Shown here: piece by piece, positions 34,562-46,083 of the stretch
Layout: the number at the start of each line of letters is the position of its first letter
Numbering within the stretch: the first letter of the stretch is position 1
Assembly (NCBI RefSeq): GCF_000203795.2
Contig: NW_006281115.1
Coordinates: 296,383-360,382, forward strand
Length of the DNA stretch: 64,000 nucleotides
Direction: 5' to 3'
Source: Batrachochytrium dendrobatidis JAM81
Lineage: Eukaryota > Chytridiomycota > Chytridiomycetes > Rhizophydiales
The notes under the pieces: model-generated
Told to the model about the DNA's origin: nothing
What the model saw: the letters and a program-made list of their open reading frames with translations, nothing else
Databases searched by the model: none
Position numbers and translations under genes: made by a program

Positions 34562-34890
34562 AGCTGTATTCATGCAGAATAAAACACTTGCATTTATCCT
34601 GCAGTGATGATTTCAGAATAAACAATGATTGACTATTCGTTGTTTTTCTACACAAATCGACTCGAGTATCCATTTTCAGTTCTTTAGTGTCTGAAATGGC
34701 TCGCAAACGAACCAATTGTTTATTACACTCGAGTCATTTTCTGCAGGGTTCAAGAACGGATAATATAGAGCTGTGTAGTGTAGTTGTAATCTGCGCGCCG
34801 TTTGTTGAACGGTTCATAACGATGTTCAATCAGACGGTTGCTTTGTATAACGAAATGTTGTCTAGAACAATATGTTCGTTTACAAAGTCT
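34562..34890 (+). repeat. Dispersed repeat family, copy C
   Basis: Starts GCTGTATTCATGCAG with TGCATTTATCCTGCAGTGATG, matching copy B at 12,972 and copy D at 37,888, then GGGTTCAAGAACGGATAATAT and CGAAATGTTGTCTAGAAC as in copies A and B. It runs directly into the TnpB/Fanzor-like relic, so copy C and the relic may be one element. Confidence 0.7.
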
Positions 34891-35290
34891 TGAAAGTCAA
34901 CGGATTGCAAGAAGACTCGGAAAATTGAACACAAGTCAAAGAAATGGTACTTGCACTACACAAGCCATGTCCGGATAGTCCTGTTACTGGAAACGTTGGT
35001 TTCACACACATCAACGAATATCTGGCACAACCATGACATTGAACAAGTGCTGTTGTATCCTAATATCAGATACGTTCCAATTCAAGAAAACAAAGATTGC
35101 ACATTTCAGTAGTGCACCGTTATTTTCATGCCAGACATACTATGTCATGTTTGGTTCGGAAAAAAAGGAAAGATGGAGATTGAAAAGACGTGAAAGATGC
35201 GGAATGCATTTGAATAGGAATACGAACGCTGCATTGAATATTCGCTCGGTTTTTATGAAAATAAGCACGGAAAAAAGCCAATGAGCTTCG
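34891..35290 (+). pseudogene. Possible TnpB/Fanzor-like nuclease relic
   Basis: The stretch 35,150-35,260 reads a basic segment followed by RCGMHLNRNTNAALNIRSV. That layout (Cys-Gly, then xDRDxNAAxNI) is the third RuvC motif of TnpB and Fanzor proteins, but both expected Asp residues are Asn here and only one of the zinc-finger cysteines remains. The reading frame shifts just downstream, where another frame gives YENKHGKKPMSFEKGF. Upstream, 34,890-35,110 is shared with 3,050-3,260. No intact open frame exists, so it can only be a relic; a chance resemblance of about 15 residues is possible. The rest of the gap to 35,781 has no other recognised feature apart from a CAGCTG-centred block near 35,407 that resembles the repeat start. 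Confidence 0.38.
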
Positions 35291-35781
35291 AAAAAGGGTT
35301 TAAAAAAGGCACAATGGTGTCTATCAAGATTGGTGCGAATCATCACTTTATGAAACTGGCTGTTTATCATGTATTTCGGCAGTTTAGTGTTGCATTTTAC
35401 GTAGACAGCTGTATTCACGCTACCTACAACAGACTATCACCAAGTCGTTAAAACTATATGGTTACAAACAATCATTGTTAAGGGACAGTTGCCAAGTCTG
35501 GGTAGTTTGTGTATCTATTTATTTCGGCACAAGTCAGTGCAGTACTGCGGAAACAGTATCAGGTGCTTGTGACGTGATACTAGAATAGGGTGAACCAAGT
35601 TGAAGCACGATTGAAAATAGTTTGGATGAAAGGGAGGATAAACTGGAAGACAACTATAAATATATTGAGAATCAAAAATGCATGCTTTATACAATAACCT
35701 TTCATCAATATAATACCAGCTGCATCATCGATTGCGAGTTATACAAACTGACTGATCATACTTTACATTGCATACTGCCTC

Positions 35782-37834
35782 ATGGTTCTTTTTTTGGTAA
35801 CAGTTTTAGCTGCAATATCTTGCATCAATGCTCAAACTCTTACAGCACAACCTGATGCAACATCAACATCACCTGCTGCTATTAAAACTAAATGGTCCGA
35901 GTATAGACCCATCAACTTTTATCGCGATGCTGGATTGTTTACCTTTTTTCCATATACTCTTGAACAGCGAAATGTTCTAGTGTCAAATGCCGAAAATATA
36001 TTCAAGGCAAGTTGTCATTTCCATCACAATCTGATACCATAACCAATACAATATATTGCAGCATATTATTAACTGACCAACACATTACAATCGAACTCCA
36101 ATGATTCAACATGTCCAGGCATGGGTCAATCTTGAATCAAAAATAAAGCATCATGGCCAACAAGCAAATCCGTTTCCTGCTCTCGAGCATATCCGAAACA
36201 ATATCGGAACCCTTACTGATGAACAGCTCCAGCTTGGGTTACTGGATGCATTTGCTCGAGCTCGCGACGGACATACTGCCATGACATTAGCTGGTCCGTA
36301 TAGTTGTTTTTTCGTTACCACGGGAATTTCTTTTCAGTTCATTGATGGTCCAGGCAATATGATCAAAAACCCAACAATCGTCGTCAGTAAACCCGTCAAT
36401 AGTGAAATATCTGACTTACTACGTAATACCGCCTATAATCGAATCGATGTTGGAGATCGACTTCTTAGCATTAACGACCTCACTTTTTACAAATGGAAAA
36501 AAAAGCATCAAAATGCCATTGGTGGATCCACCGAGTCTCATAGTCAGCGTTTAGCATTAAGATACTTGACTTCCAGACATGCGGCTCTTACCCAACTTCC
36601 TGATGAAGACTTTATCAAGCTTAAATTTAAATCTCGTGGCGACATCATATACGAAGTCAATGTACCGTACATGTCTGCATATCGACATACCTGTTGGGAA
36701 TACTCTAGTAAACTTTACACACAGCTGACAGGTGTGAATCTTGATATACATTTACAAAATACAGTTGCTGTAAAAGCCAATAGTCATGCATTGTCAATCA
36801 AAACAGTCGATGATCGTACCACAAGTTCACAATCTACCAAACCATTGGTCGCTGCTCGCCGTATTCGAAAGCGGAGTCAAAACAGTAAAGATCAAGATAC
36901 AGGACGATTGTCAAAACGTGGTTTACAGATTACATTTCATGAAACGAGTATACTCGAACTATCTTGGGCAATTTGGAGACCTGACGACCAAAACATGGGA
37001 ATAATCAAACTGACATCGTTCAGGTGCACATCCCGCACAACAAACACACGAGATGTTCTTAAAGCAATTCGTGAAGTGGAAAGACTATTGACCACAGTAC
37101 TCAAAGACACCAATTCTGTTTTGATCGATGTTCGTGAAGGTGATGGTGGAAGTATGCGTTTTGCAAATGACATTCCACAGCTATTCAAGAGCAAGCTTGA
37201 GCCATTTAAAGTGAAGTATCTTATGAGCAAGGTCACATACAATATGTTTGTACATCCACCCATAGATTCGAGATCGTCTCGTAATGCTTGGTCCAAAACA
37301 CCACCCAAAAGCAAGTATTCGGTATTGCACGATCTTACAGATTTAAAGACATCCATCACTTACGATCAGGTTTATACTAAACCAATGGGTGTATTTACCA
37401 GTGGTGACTGCGCTTCTGCATGTGAAATCATGACAGGAACTGTGCAGTCGTTTAAACTTGGAACAGTGTTTGGTGAAGATGTCACAACAGCTGGCGCTGG
37501 TGCAGCCGTTTGGAGTTTAGATCCAGAGCTTATTTTTTATGATCCGACAGACTTTAAACCAATGCCATTCACACGTGAGTTGACATCTCATACCAAGGAT
37601 ACATTTTACAACAAAATGACTGTAGGTCATCGAGCACTTGTCCGTAGTGGCGATCATAAAGGAAAGCCGGTTGAAGATGTTGGCATCGCATCTGACATTA
37701 TAATTCGACCAAAACTGGAAGATATTCTTCCTGGCGCAACGGTTAATTCGCAGTACGATTATATTGGCAACTATTTGATTGGAATTGATGAAAGACCAGC
37801 CAAAACAGTTTGCAATCTTTGGGGAGTTCTGTAG
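35782..37834 (+). CDS. Secreted S41-family serine peptidase-like protein
   Basis: Two exons, 35,782-36,006 and 36,119-37,834, 646 residues. A signal peptide (MVLFLVTVLAAISCINA) begins the protein. The core resembles CPAF/tail-specific proteases of family S41: ARARDGHTAM in the N-terminal part, VDVGDRLLSIN-type PDZ-like segment (IDVGDRLLSIND), VLIDVREGDGG and SGDCASACEIMTG, where the Ser between two Ala is the expected nucleophile. Dibasic sites at about 36,860-36,880 (RRIRKR) and 36,912 (KRG) fall between the two halves and could be used for maturation. The intron uses a GC-AG donor (AAG|GCAAGT); no GT donor keeps the frame. S41 peptidases are a known expanded secreted family in Batrachochytrium. 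Repeat copies flank the gene on both sides. Family call is good; substrate and activity are not known. Confidence 0.82.
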
Positions 37835-37885
37835 TAAAACAGTTGATTACTATAAATCGACGAGTTTACGTTACTTCAGCTATTC

Positions 37886-38120
37886 ACTGCTGTATTCACG
37901 TAAAATGGAGGTTGCATTTATCTTGCAACGATCGACTTGTTGGAATAAATAATGTTTGAATATTTGTCGTTTTCGTACATAAATTGACTTTGATAGGCAC
38001 TCGGTCCAGTGTAGTTCCAATTTTCGTGCCATTTGTCGAATGGTTGGTAAGTCAGGTTTGATTAAACAGTTTGCTAAAATGCTGTCTGTAATAAAATGTG
38101 CGTTTGGAAATCTTATACCT
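37886..38120 (+). repeat. Dispersed repeat family, copy D
   Basis: Begins GCTGTATTCACGTAAAATGG and continues TTGCATTTATCTTGCAACGATCG, GGAATAAATAATG and GCCATTTGTCGAATGGTTGG, in the same order as copies B and C. It stops matching near 38,120. Downstream, 38,200-38,240 resembles the region just 5' of MIA40 (3,550-3,585: TGATGCCATCAGAATG). Confidence 0.65.
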
Positions 38121-38349
38121 AGAGTCTGTATATTGACCTAAAGCAATCGTGCAATCCCACAGAATTCACGTTTTTAAAGTCTGCACAGCTACCTGCTTGA
38201 TGTTATCAGAATGGTTTCAAAGCATGATAAAAATGTTTATATAATCAAAAATATAGTTCATGTTCTCATTGCCGTTAACACAGCTGTAAACGTCAAACTT
38301 TGAAAAAGCAGTTTATTCAAGACTGTTTTCACCAGAAACCTGCGTTTTA

Positions 38350-41300
38350 TCAGTTTAGATACGCCATCAATTCAGTTTCGGCCTTTTGCAGTTTAGCCTC
38401 GTGTTCGCTCGTAACCTTGGAAACATGCTTGATTGAGCTCTTCATATCCAAAAGAATAGCAGCTTCGCGAGCTTCCTTGCTGTTGGAAATAATAGTTCCG
38501 ATTGCTATAAGTTCGCGAAATAGTGCTTCGCCATCTGTTTCTGTATGTATCATCTGCAAGCGTTTGCAAAACATGCAATATCAGCATCAAAATGCATTGT
38601 CCGATAGGTTCAAACCAGATAAAACTAACCTTGGACAATATTTCAAGAAGATCTACCGAGAACGCATCATCAAAAGTTGTTTCGTTTTCACATACCATCA
38701 CTGCCATGCTAATGAGACCAAGGTGTCAACATAATATAGGGAATTCAAAATATAGAGTCACGTCGACTTACTTGAGGTAGAGTGTGGCCAATGCAACACG
38801 CAGGTTTTTGTTGTCAGCCTTTTTGGCAAGTTCCGAGGTTTGATTCAAAATCTAAACACAATTTAATGGTTCAAGTCAGCAATATGCACAATGGAAACAC
38901 TGACATGATATCACACTACTCGCCTGTTGGCGTTGACGGTACAGTACAGTGCGGAAATCTGCTTTGGAGAACAAATTAGACAATGCCCTCAGTGCAAGCA
39001 TGACAGTTGTTTCTTGTGATTTGGTTAGCAAAGTAACATCTTGAACAGGAAGTTGGGCAGCACGCAAAATAGTAAAGACAAAATCTGAATCAAGCTGAAG
39101 TGGTGCAGTGGTATGTAATACGACCACTCGGAATAGATCAATGCCAGGAAATCGATGAGCTTCGGGCCATTCAAATGCCAAAAGTGATAGAATTTTAAAA
39201 TCAGTAGCATCAAAATCGTCAAGTTTTCCTGCTTCAATACGCAAAACAAGCTTTTCAAGATGCTTTTCCTGTTCTGGTTTCATGCAAACCTCTCCAAATT
39301 CCTTGATTACAAAAATAGAATATTAAAAAAGCTTGTAATAACAAATGATAGTACTGTAAACATGGCCATGATCAAGTTGCTGCAATGAACATACCATTGA
39401 TTTTTCAATTTCGCTGTTTAGCTGTAAAATCTTGCTTAATGCAGCTTTAATATTGATGACTTTAAAAAACGAATAGCTGCGCTGAATTATTTATAAAACA
39501 AGTGCGCGACAACGATATTTGTTAACAGTTGTAGAAATGTCAACTATTGTATTTGAGCATTACATTTACCATGGGAATCAGGTTAGACCCATTGCTTGAT
39601 TTAGATCCAATAGCGTGAGCAGATGGAGTACCAGAAACAGCGGCACTAGCTTCGTTAGAGACATACCGAGATCCGCCTAAAGTATTTTGAATCAGCTTCA
39701 ATTTCGAGAATTTTCACACAAGTGTTGTAATTTATGAATGCATTACCAGTGAATGGATCTACATAATGAGATGGTACAGGGTCTACGCCAAGAGTGACTG
39801 CAGTAGAGTTCTTGGTAATAAACTCTGCAATTTGATCCAAATAATTGGGCGAAAGATCATTTTTTTGAATAAAATCTTGTGCAGCCTGGAGAGGATTATC
39901 TAAAAGTAAACTAGTTTAAATAACCAAGCTAATATACAGTGTATAAACCCAAGTGATGTAGAATGCTTACCACCAGTGTTGTAAGGAAGTTTAAGAGGAG
40001 GAGCACCTTCTTGAATATCTACATCAAACACATGATCATATTCCTTGCCATTATATATCTGCTTGCGTGAATTGCCAATGGCATCCATCACTTCTCCAAT
40101 TTTGATCCATTGAGCTTCAGCAGCATTCCACTTTATCAAAAACACAAGATATCAGATTCTATTTGTCAAACTGACATGCTTTTGTAAAACAAAACACATG
40201 ATCAGGATTTATCTAGAAATATCAATACACTTACCTGATGAGCCTCGACCGTATTTTCGATTCGAACCATCTTGACTTCACCATCTTTTGTACCATGTAC
40301 AGTGAGAGCTTCGAGACCAGGAAGTTTAGATTTATCCACATCTCCAACACTATTTCTATATATACAAAAGTTGAGGCCTAGTTGTTTTAAAATCCAATTA
40401 TTTGAGCAGTTCAAAGTAGTACCAGTATGTACTTACGAAGAAATAGCAGTAGCGGCAACTGACTCATCAAAAGCCTAAAATCAATGTAATATTATCAAAT
40501 GTTAATATGATGTTACTGTTACAACTTGATACACGTAATTCACGATTATATAAACTACCTTGATGATATCCAAGCTTGCATATCGCTTCTCTGTGCGAGT
40601 AAATATTCGAACAATGCCATCGTTTCCTCCAGTAGCAATATCTTGATTGGGCATAGTTGCCACACACCAAATAGAAATGCATGGCTGAGTCATGGTCTGA
40701 ACCAAACCGGATTCTATCAAAACACAAATATGCAAATCAATCACTGTGGTTTATACTAGAACCAAAGAGTGAGAATAATAGTTTAAAACACGTCGTACCA
40801 TTCCAAATTCGTATAGTTCGATCTTCTCCACCAGACACTAGTTCACCCGAGCCAAGAAGATCCAGACTATATACAAAGGATGTATGACCATATAATTCAG
40901 ACAGAAGATCACCATCGAAATTCCAAATTCGAATGGATCTAGATATTTAAAATCAATTCATTTGGTTAGTAATGAGATTCTGAACAAGACAGCGCTTCAT
41001 GACATATAGTAAAGCAGTATTAGCAACACACCCATCGTTTGAACAAGATGCAAATCCGATTTTTGGGACTCGAGTAAGACTACGAACAACATCAGAGTGA
41101 CCAGTAAGAGTTTTTGTATTTTTAGATCCGACCCAAAACTTGATGGTCTTGTCAGCCGAAGCTAAGATGTTTAAAAAAGTTAATTCAAACACATCAAGAA
41201 AACACGATCCAATTCAATACCTGTAAGATACGTATCAGACGACAGTGCAAGCACGCTCCAAACAGTCTGTGTATGACCTTTCAAGGTAAAGACTTGAACT

Positions 41301-41969
41301 CCATCGCGCCAAACCTTTGCAGTTCTTTTGATTAGATTAGTGAATGCGATTCAAGAGTCTCATACTTGTATTGACACATCTTACTTGTCCCACGATCCTG
41401 ACAGTACATCGCCATTGTCAGCGAGACTTAAACTACACACATTATCAGTATGACCAGTAAGCTTATACACTGGCTCATCGATACGAGTAGGATCGAATGC
41501 ATAAATGATTTTATCGAATCCACCACTGTAGATCAGACCTTTATATTGAGCAAATGAGACGGGTTTAGATTACTACCAGGAATGAACACATCAAGCCAAG
41601 CTCAGTATACCATTTGGATACTTTTCATTCGCAGGAACACACACAAGCGAATTAACAAAGTGACTGTGACCAGTAAAGACTGCTTTTTGAACAAACGAAG
41701 CTTCTCCTTTAACAAGTCGTTGCCATACAATAACCTGTCTGTCTCTGGACGCAGAGACCAGGGTATCTTCATCTAACGAAGCAATAGCCTTGACCTTTAG
41801 AATGTATGACAGCAAGATGAACAGCAATTCAGATTCTATCGGACGGACAACAACCAGATCCATCTATATTTTTCAATGAGCATCATGATGAATTTACATC
41901 TTGAGAGTGACCCACTAGTACAGCAGATAAATGAAACATTGAGCCTGCAGTCATATCCGTAGATGCCAT
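38350..41969 (-). CDS. DOA1: PLAA/Doa1 (Ufd3) ubiquitin-binding WD40-PFU-PUL protein
   Basis: Minus-strand gene with about twelve short exons, roughly 760-780 residues. Doa1/PLAA is a cofactor of the AAA-ATPase Cdc48/p97 in ubiquitin turnover, ribophagy and mitochondrial and endosomal quality control. A seven-bladed WD40 propeller spans about 41,960-40,450 (for example VGHSQD, SASRDRQVIVW, LSGSWDK-type and SADKTIKFW blades). The PFU domain follows at about 40,120-39,980, with KEYDHVFDVDIQEGAPPLKLPYN. The C-terminal PUL Armadillo domain occupies 39,400-38,350, with LSLLAFEWPEAHRFPGIDLFRV and ending EAKLQKAETELMAYLN. The start at 41,969 is the Met of MASTDMTAGS just before the first blade; an upstream in-frame Met at 42,074 would add 35 residues without family support. 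TYR1 ends 135 bp upstream on the same strand. Confidence 0.93.
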
Positions 41970-42104
41970 GACAATCCTTGTTGCCAACTGCAAAAACTTG
42001 ACTGCAATGTCATTGAAAGTCACATGTTCAACTGCTTGACAATCCAATGTTCCGGTCTTGGCTTTGATTTCCAAATGTTTATAAAAAATATTGTCTTGAC
42101 AAGT

Positions 42105-44047
42105 TTATTGCTCACGAACTCGTTTCTTGGTCTCGACTGAGCATGATTCAGATTCATTTGAATGAATCTTTTGAGCAATCATCTCTACCAGTTGTGCCGA
42201 CACCTAGATCCAATGGTTGTATTGAGTGTCGTGCGTGTCATGAGCAATATACATTGAGTTTGCATAAATACCTTTCGTGCTTGAGTGGTTCGATCCGAAA
42301 AAAAGGCTGCCGTGCATTCAAATCGCTGTCGATACGCATCTGGACTCCCTAGACCAATACATTCTACCCATCCTTTGGTCGATGTATAGAATTCGCAGTC
42401 ATCTGATCGGATGCTTTTATCATATATAGCTGATTGAATGGATTCATTCAGCATATTTTCATCCCGAAATAAAAACTCGGCTATACCAAGGAGTAATCTG
42501 AAAGGAGGTGTTTGGCAAATCAGATGCTCGTAGGGTCTATCAATCAACATGTTAATATATTAGTGGCTTTAGTATGCGATGCATTCCAATCATCATTGAA
42601 TTCACGACAATTACTTGATTTTGAGTTGTGCCCAACAATCTACCATGGCAAGTAGTGACAAATGAGAGTTCTGATAACATGTGAGTAACACTGCATCTAA
42701 ATGTATGCATTCATGGATAATATCATGTTTTACCGATTTACGCTTTTCTTTTGGAATAGCACTCAGCGAAAATTGATCAAGAACAGAATCTGATAGCAGA
42801 ATAGGAGTTCTACTGAAATCACCGAATACAAAATCACGAGCCTATTCAAAGTCTATTTGTTCAGTAACCGAGTCAATCTTGTTGAACATCCAACATCACA
42901 TACATTTTTGATTCGAGTAGTCAGCTCGGTAATATTCTCCTGAATCATTAATTTGAATAGATCCGAGACAGACTGGGAATACTGTTGTGCTTGTGGCATG
43001 ACATTTGGATTCATAAGCGCAAGTCCTATTTGAATTGCATGACCCATACACGTTAACCATTGATCATGCATACAAGACATTGTGTATCATAAAACAGTCG
43101 ACTCACCCGAATAAACATGCCATTTACTGCTGTAAATACGAAGAGCCATCAACACCTTGACATTTTCAATACCACCAACATAAGAAGCACTTTCCCACTT
43201 GAGATATTGGATAGAGTCAGATTCAAACTATTGTATACAAGATGAATGGATAGAAAACATACCGGAAAAGTAGATTGAGTTTTCCAGGCTGTTCCCATGG
43301 ACAAAAATGCAACATGAGTGACTGCTTGCGTATCAGCAGTAATACGATCATGCTCGGCAGCAGTCAGATACACCATATCCGACTGCAATGTTTTTAGAAT
43401 TTTGATGGCAAGATCGAATCGGGGTTGATCGCTACGATGTCGAATAACAACCAAAGGTTGTCCTTTAGGATTGACACTTGGACCATGCAACGAGTGACAT
43501 GTAACAATCTGAACATCTTGTGGTAAAAACTCTTGGAATGCAGCAATCTCGGGTGTTTTGACAGAAGTCTGACATGATTATAGTTGGAATCAAAACCAAA
43601 TCTATAAAGTTTAAACAACAATCTGATTACCTGACCACAAGCGATTGAGCCGACCTTCATTGCAGGACCGAATTTAGAAACAACAGTTCGAATGCTCATG
43701 GCTTCAACACTGAAGATGACAAAATCACATTGACGAACAACAGCAAATCCATCCTTGAGGATATGAATGCCAGACTCAAGAAACTCTTCAAGTAAATCAG
43801 AATATCTTTCTGGTACATCGCAAGCAAACACACTGAATTCAAGAGAATTAACATAATGAATTCAAGAGAATTAACAATTAACAAACTACCTTAACCCAGC
43901 CTTGATAAATGTGCGAGCATACAACTTGCCCATATCACCTATATGAATAACACAATGAATAAGAGTTGAATCTTTACAAAACATTCAATTCCATCACTTC
44001 ACACCTAATCCAATTATCCCAACATTCGTTACACATTGAGTGTTCAT
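42105..44047 (-). CDS. TYR1: Prephenate dehydrogenase, fungal type
   Basis: Minus-strand gene with about ten exons, roughly 450 residues. TYR1 oxidises and decarboxylates prephenate to 4-hydroxyphenylpyruvate in tyrosine synthesis. The start at 44,047 precedes the dinucleotide-binding loop VGIIGLGDMG, which is split by an intron. Further matches to yeast Tyr1: FVIFSVEAMSIRTVVSKFGP, VTCHSLHGPSVNPKGQPLVV, ITADTQAVTHVAFLSMG (catalytic region), FKLMIQENITELTTRI, YEHLICQTPPFRLLLGIAE and AIYDKSIRSDDCEF. The last exon begins after an intron at about 42,290-42,210 and ends at 42,105. The divergent CSN1 start is only 54 bp away, so the two genes share a promoter. Confidence 0.95.
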
Positions 44048-44101
44048 TGCAAAGCAAATTCAAGTTGAAGTTGAACAAATCCTCAACAATTATTATTCGT
44101 C
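44048..44101. promoter_or_regulatory. 54-bp bidirectional promoter, TYR1/CSN1
   Basis: Distance between the two divergent start codons is 54 bp. No TATA box or specific factor site could be picked out. Transcription starts may lie inside the neighbouring coding sequence, or leaders must be extremely short. Confidence 0.6.
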
Positions 44102-45969
44102 ATGGATACTGACATGCTTGACACTCCTGCTTCTTCAACGTCTTCGTTGGTTGAAAACTTGGATAGTATTGAAACAGTTCACATTGCATCTGCTTCTCAT
44201 CCTACTCAAGACTTTCTGGATATGGAAGTTAATGGTAGCACTCCTGGAACTGAGTCAAATAAGAAGAAGAAGACTAGGGTTATTGTTACTTCAACCTCAA
44301 TGGATCTGGAGTCTCATATTGCTAATTATAAATGTAATGTTCATGGTCGAGTAGTGTTGGAATCTTGAATAATATCAACACCTCAGTGTCAATCTCGTCC
44401 AGCCAACTCTGTAGATCTAACTGTTGTTTATAATAGCTCGTACAACCAGAATAGACCGTTTGATCTTCATTGCTGATCGTTGTCCTGTTCTTCAGGTAGA
44501 CGCTCTTCAATTTGCAGCCAAGGAACTACTTGAAACTGTCAATGTAGACAAGTATCTCATTGTCTTGGGTAAACTCAACGACTATCTGACTTCTTTACAA
44601 CGCTTGCCCATGAATGTGGATGAGAAATGGGTTGAGCAGACCAGATTGGCTTCAAGAAAAAAAACAGATCAACTAGAGTATGAACTCAGAACATACAGAG
44701 CCAATTCAATCAAGGAGAGCATTCGGGTATGTTTTATCATCCACTGTAATCGGAATTAGCAACTGCTTGCAGTCTATCAACACTCATCATGAATCTGTTC
44801 TAGATGGGCCATTCCGACTTTGGTGATCATTTCTATGCTTTGGGCGATCTACAAAATGCTCTCAAGAGTTATACTCGCACCAAGGATTACTGCACTACTC
44901 CAAAACATATCTTGGATATGTGTTTGAGTGTTGTCAAGGTAATCTTGATATATTCATTTAAAATTTAAAAAGCTTATTCTAGTTTGCAAGTGATGATGGA
45001 TTTAAACTAAATCTGCAATGTTGTCAGACTTGTATTGCAATGGGAACTTTTTCACATGCACAAACGTATCTGATCAAAGCAGAAACCATTCCAGATTTAC
45101 CCAACAAGGAAACTCTTGGTTCCAAGCTTACATCCATTTGTGGTATTCTCAGTCTCGAAACAGGTGCTTATTACAAGGCTGCTAAAAGCTTTCTATCCAT
45201 TCCATTTGATCACGTCAATGAACTATACGAAACAATTTCTCCCAATGACGTTGCCGTCTACGGTGGATTGATAGCTCTTGCAACATTTGAACGATCCGAA
45301 CTGAAAAAGCTTGTGTTTGAAAACTCGAGTTTTAAACAGTTTCTGGAATTGGAACCACAAATTCGTGAAATGATTTATGCCTTTTATTCGCTAAACTTTC
45401 GAGCATCATTAGATATTCTTGGCAAGATCAAGGTAACAGATATATTGAGATTATATTTAACCAGGGTATTGAATGGGATGGGTTGAGATTAGTTGGTCAG
45501 ATGTGTTGACATACATATACCTTGTAATAGAATGATCTACTGCTGGACATGTATCTTCATGATCATGTTGAGCACATTTACCAACAGATCAGAAAAAAGG
45601 CGCTAGTACAATACTTTTTCCCTTTTGTGACAGTAGATATGAACAAGATGGCATCTAGCTTCAACTGCACTGTTTCAGATCTTGAGCGCGAGGTTGCAGT
45701 TCTGATTGGCGATGGTCACATCCAGGCGCGCATTGATAGTCACAACAAGGTAGATTATTATAATGCATAGCTGACAAGTTACTATATATCATGCAGTGAT
45801 TGATTAATATTTGAAATAGATTCTACGAGCCAAACAACACAACCAACGCAGTCAACTGTACTCCAGAGCTACCGAGATTGCAACAGACTTTGCATTTCAA
45901 TCTCGAGCGACTCTACTACGAGCCAAACTACTTGAAATGGATCTTGTGCAACCCACACGATATCGCTAA
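44102..45969 (+). CDS. CSN1: COP9 signalosome subunit 1 (PCI domain)
   Basis: About six exons, roughly 480 residues. CSN1 is a scaffold subunit of the COP9 signalosome, which removes NEDD8 from cullin ubiquitin ligases. The start at 44,102 gives an acidic Ser-rich leader; exon 1 joins near 44,436 to [19 protein letters not shown], typical of the CSN1/Rpn7 N-terminal helices. [25 protein letters not shown] and [17 protein letters not shown] form the TPR-like array. The PCI domain is at about 45,240-45,900, with [41 protein letters not shown] and [19 protein letters not shown]. The last exon ends at 45,969. VPS16 follows 114 bp downstream on the same strand. Identification is sure. Confidence 0.94.
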
Positions 45970-46083
45970 GATTCTAGCAATACATTTTAAATAAATATCA
46001 GATATGACTCCATTTCATTCTTATTGAACGTCTTCGATCGCAGATAGTGTCTTGTCTTGGATCCAAACCAAGTATTGTTCACT

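Noticed and set aside
35622..35855. 77-codon plus-strand open frame just before the S41 gene
   Set aside because: It overlaps the signal-peptide exon in another frame and has no features of its own.
36056..36118. Alternative acceptor TTGCAG at about 36,061 for the S41 intron
   Set aside because: All three frames after it meet a stop before the conserved AWVNLESKI segment; the CCAG acceptor at 36,118 is in phase.
41970..42074. Upstream Met adding 35 residues to PLAA/DOA1
   Set aside because: The extra residues have no counterpart in the family, whose first WD40 blade starts right after the Met at 41,969.
42280..42310. tRNA-like GTTCGATCC box
   Set aside because: It is inside TYR1 coding sequence and no cloverleaf could be drawn around it; no tRNA gene was found elsewhere by eye.
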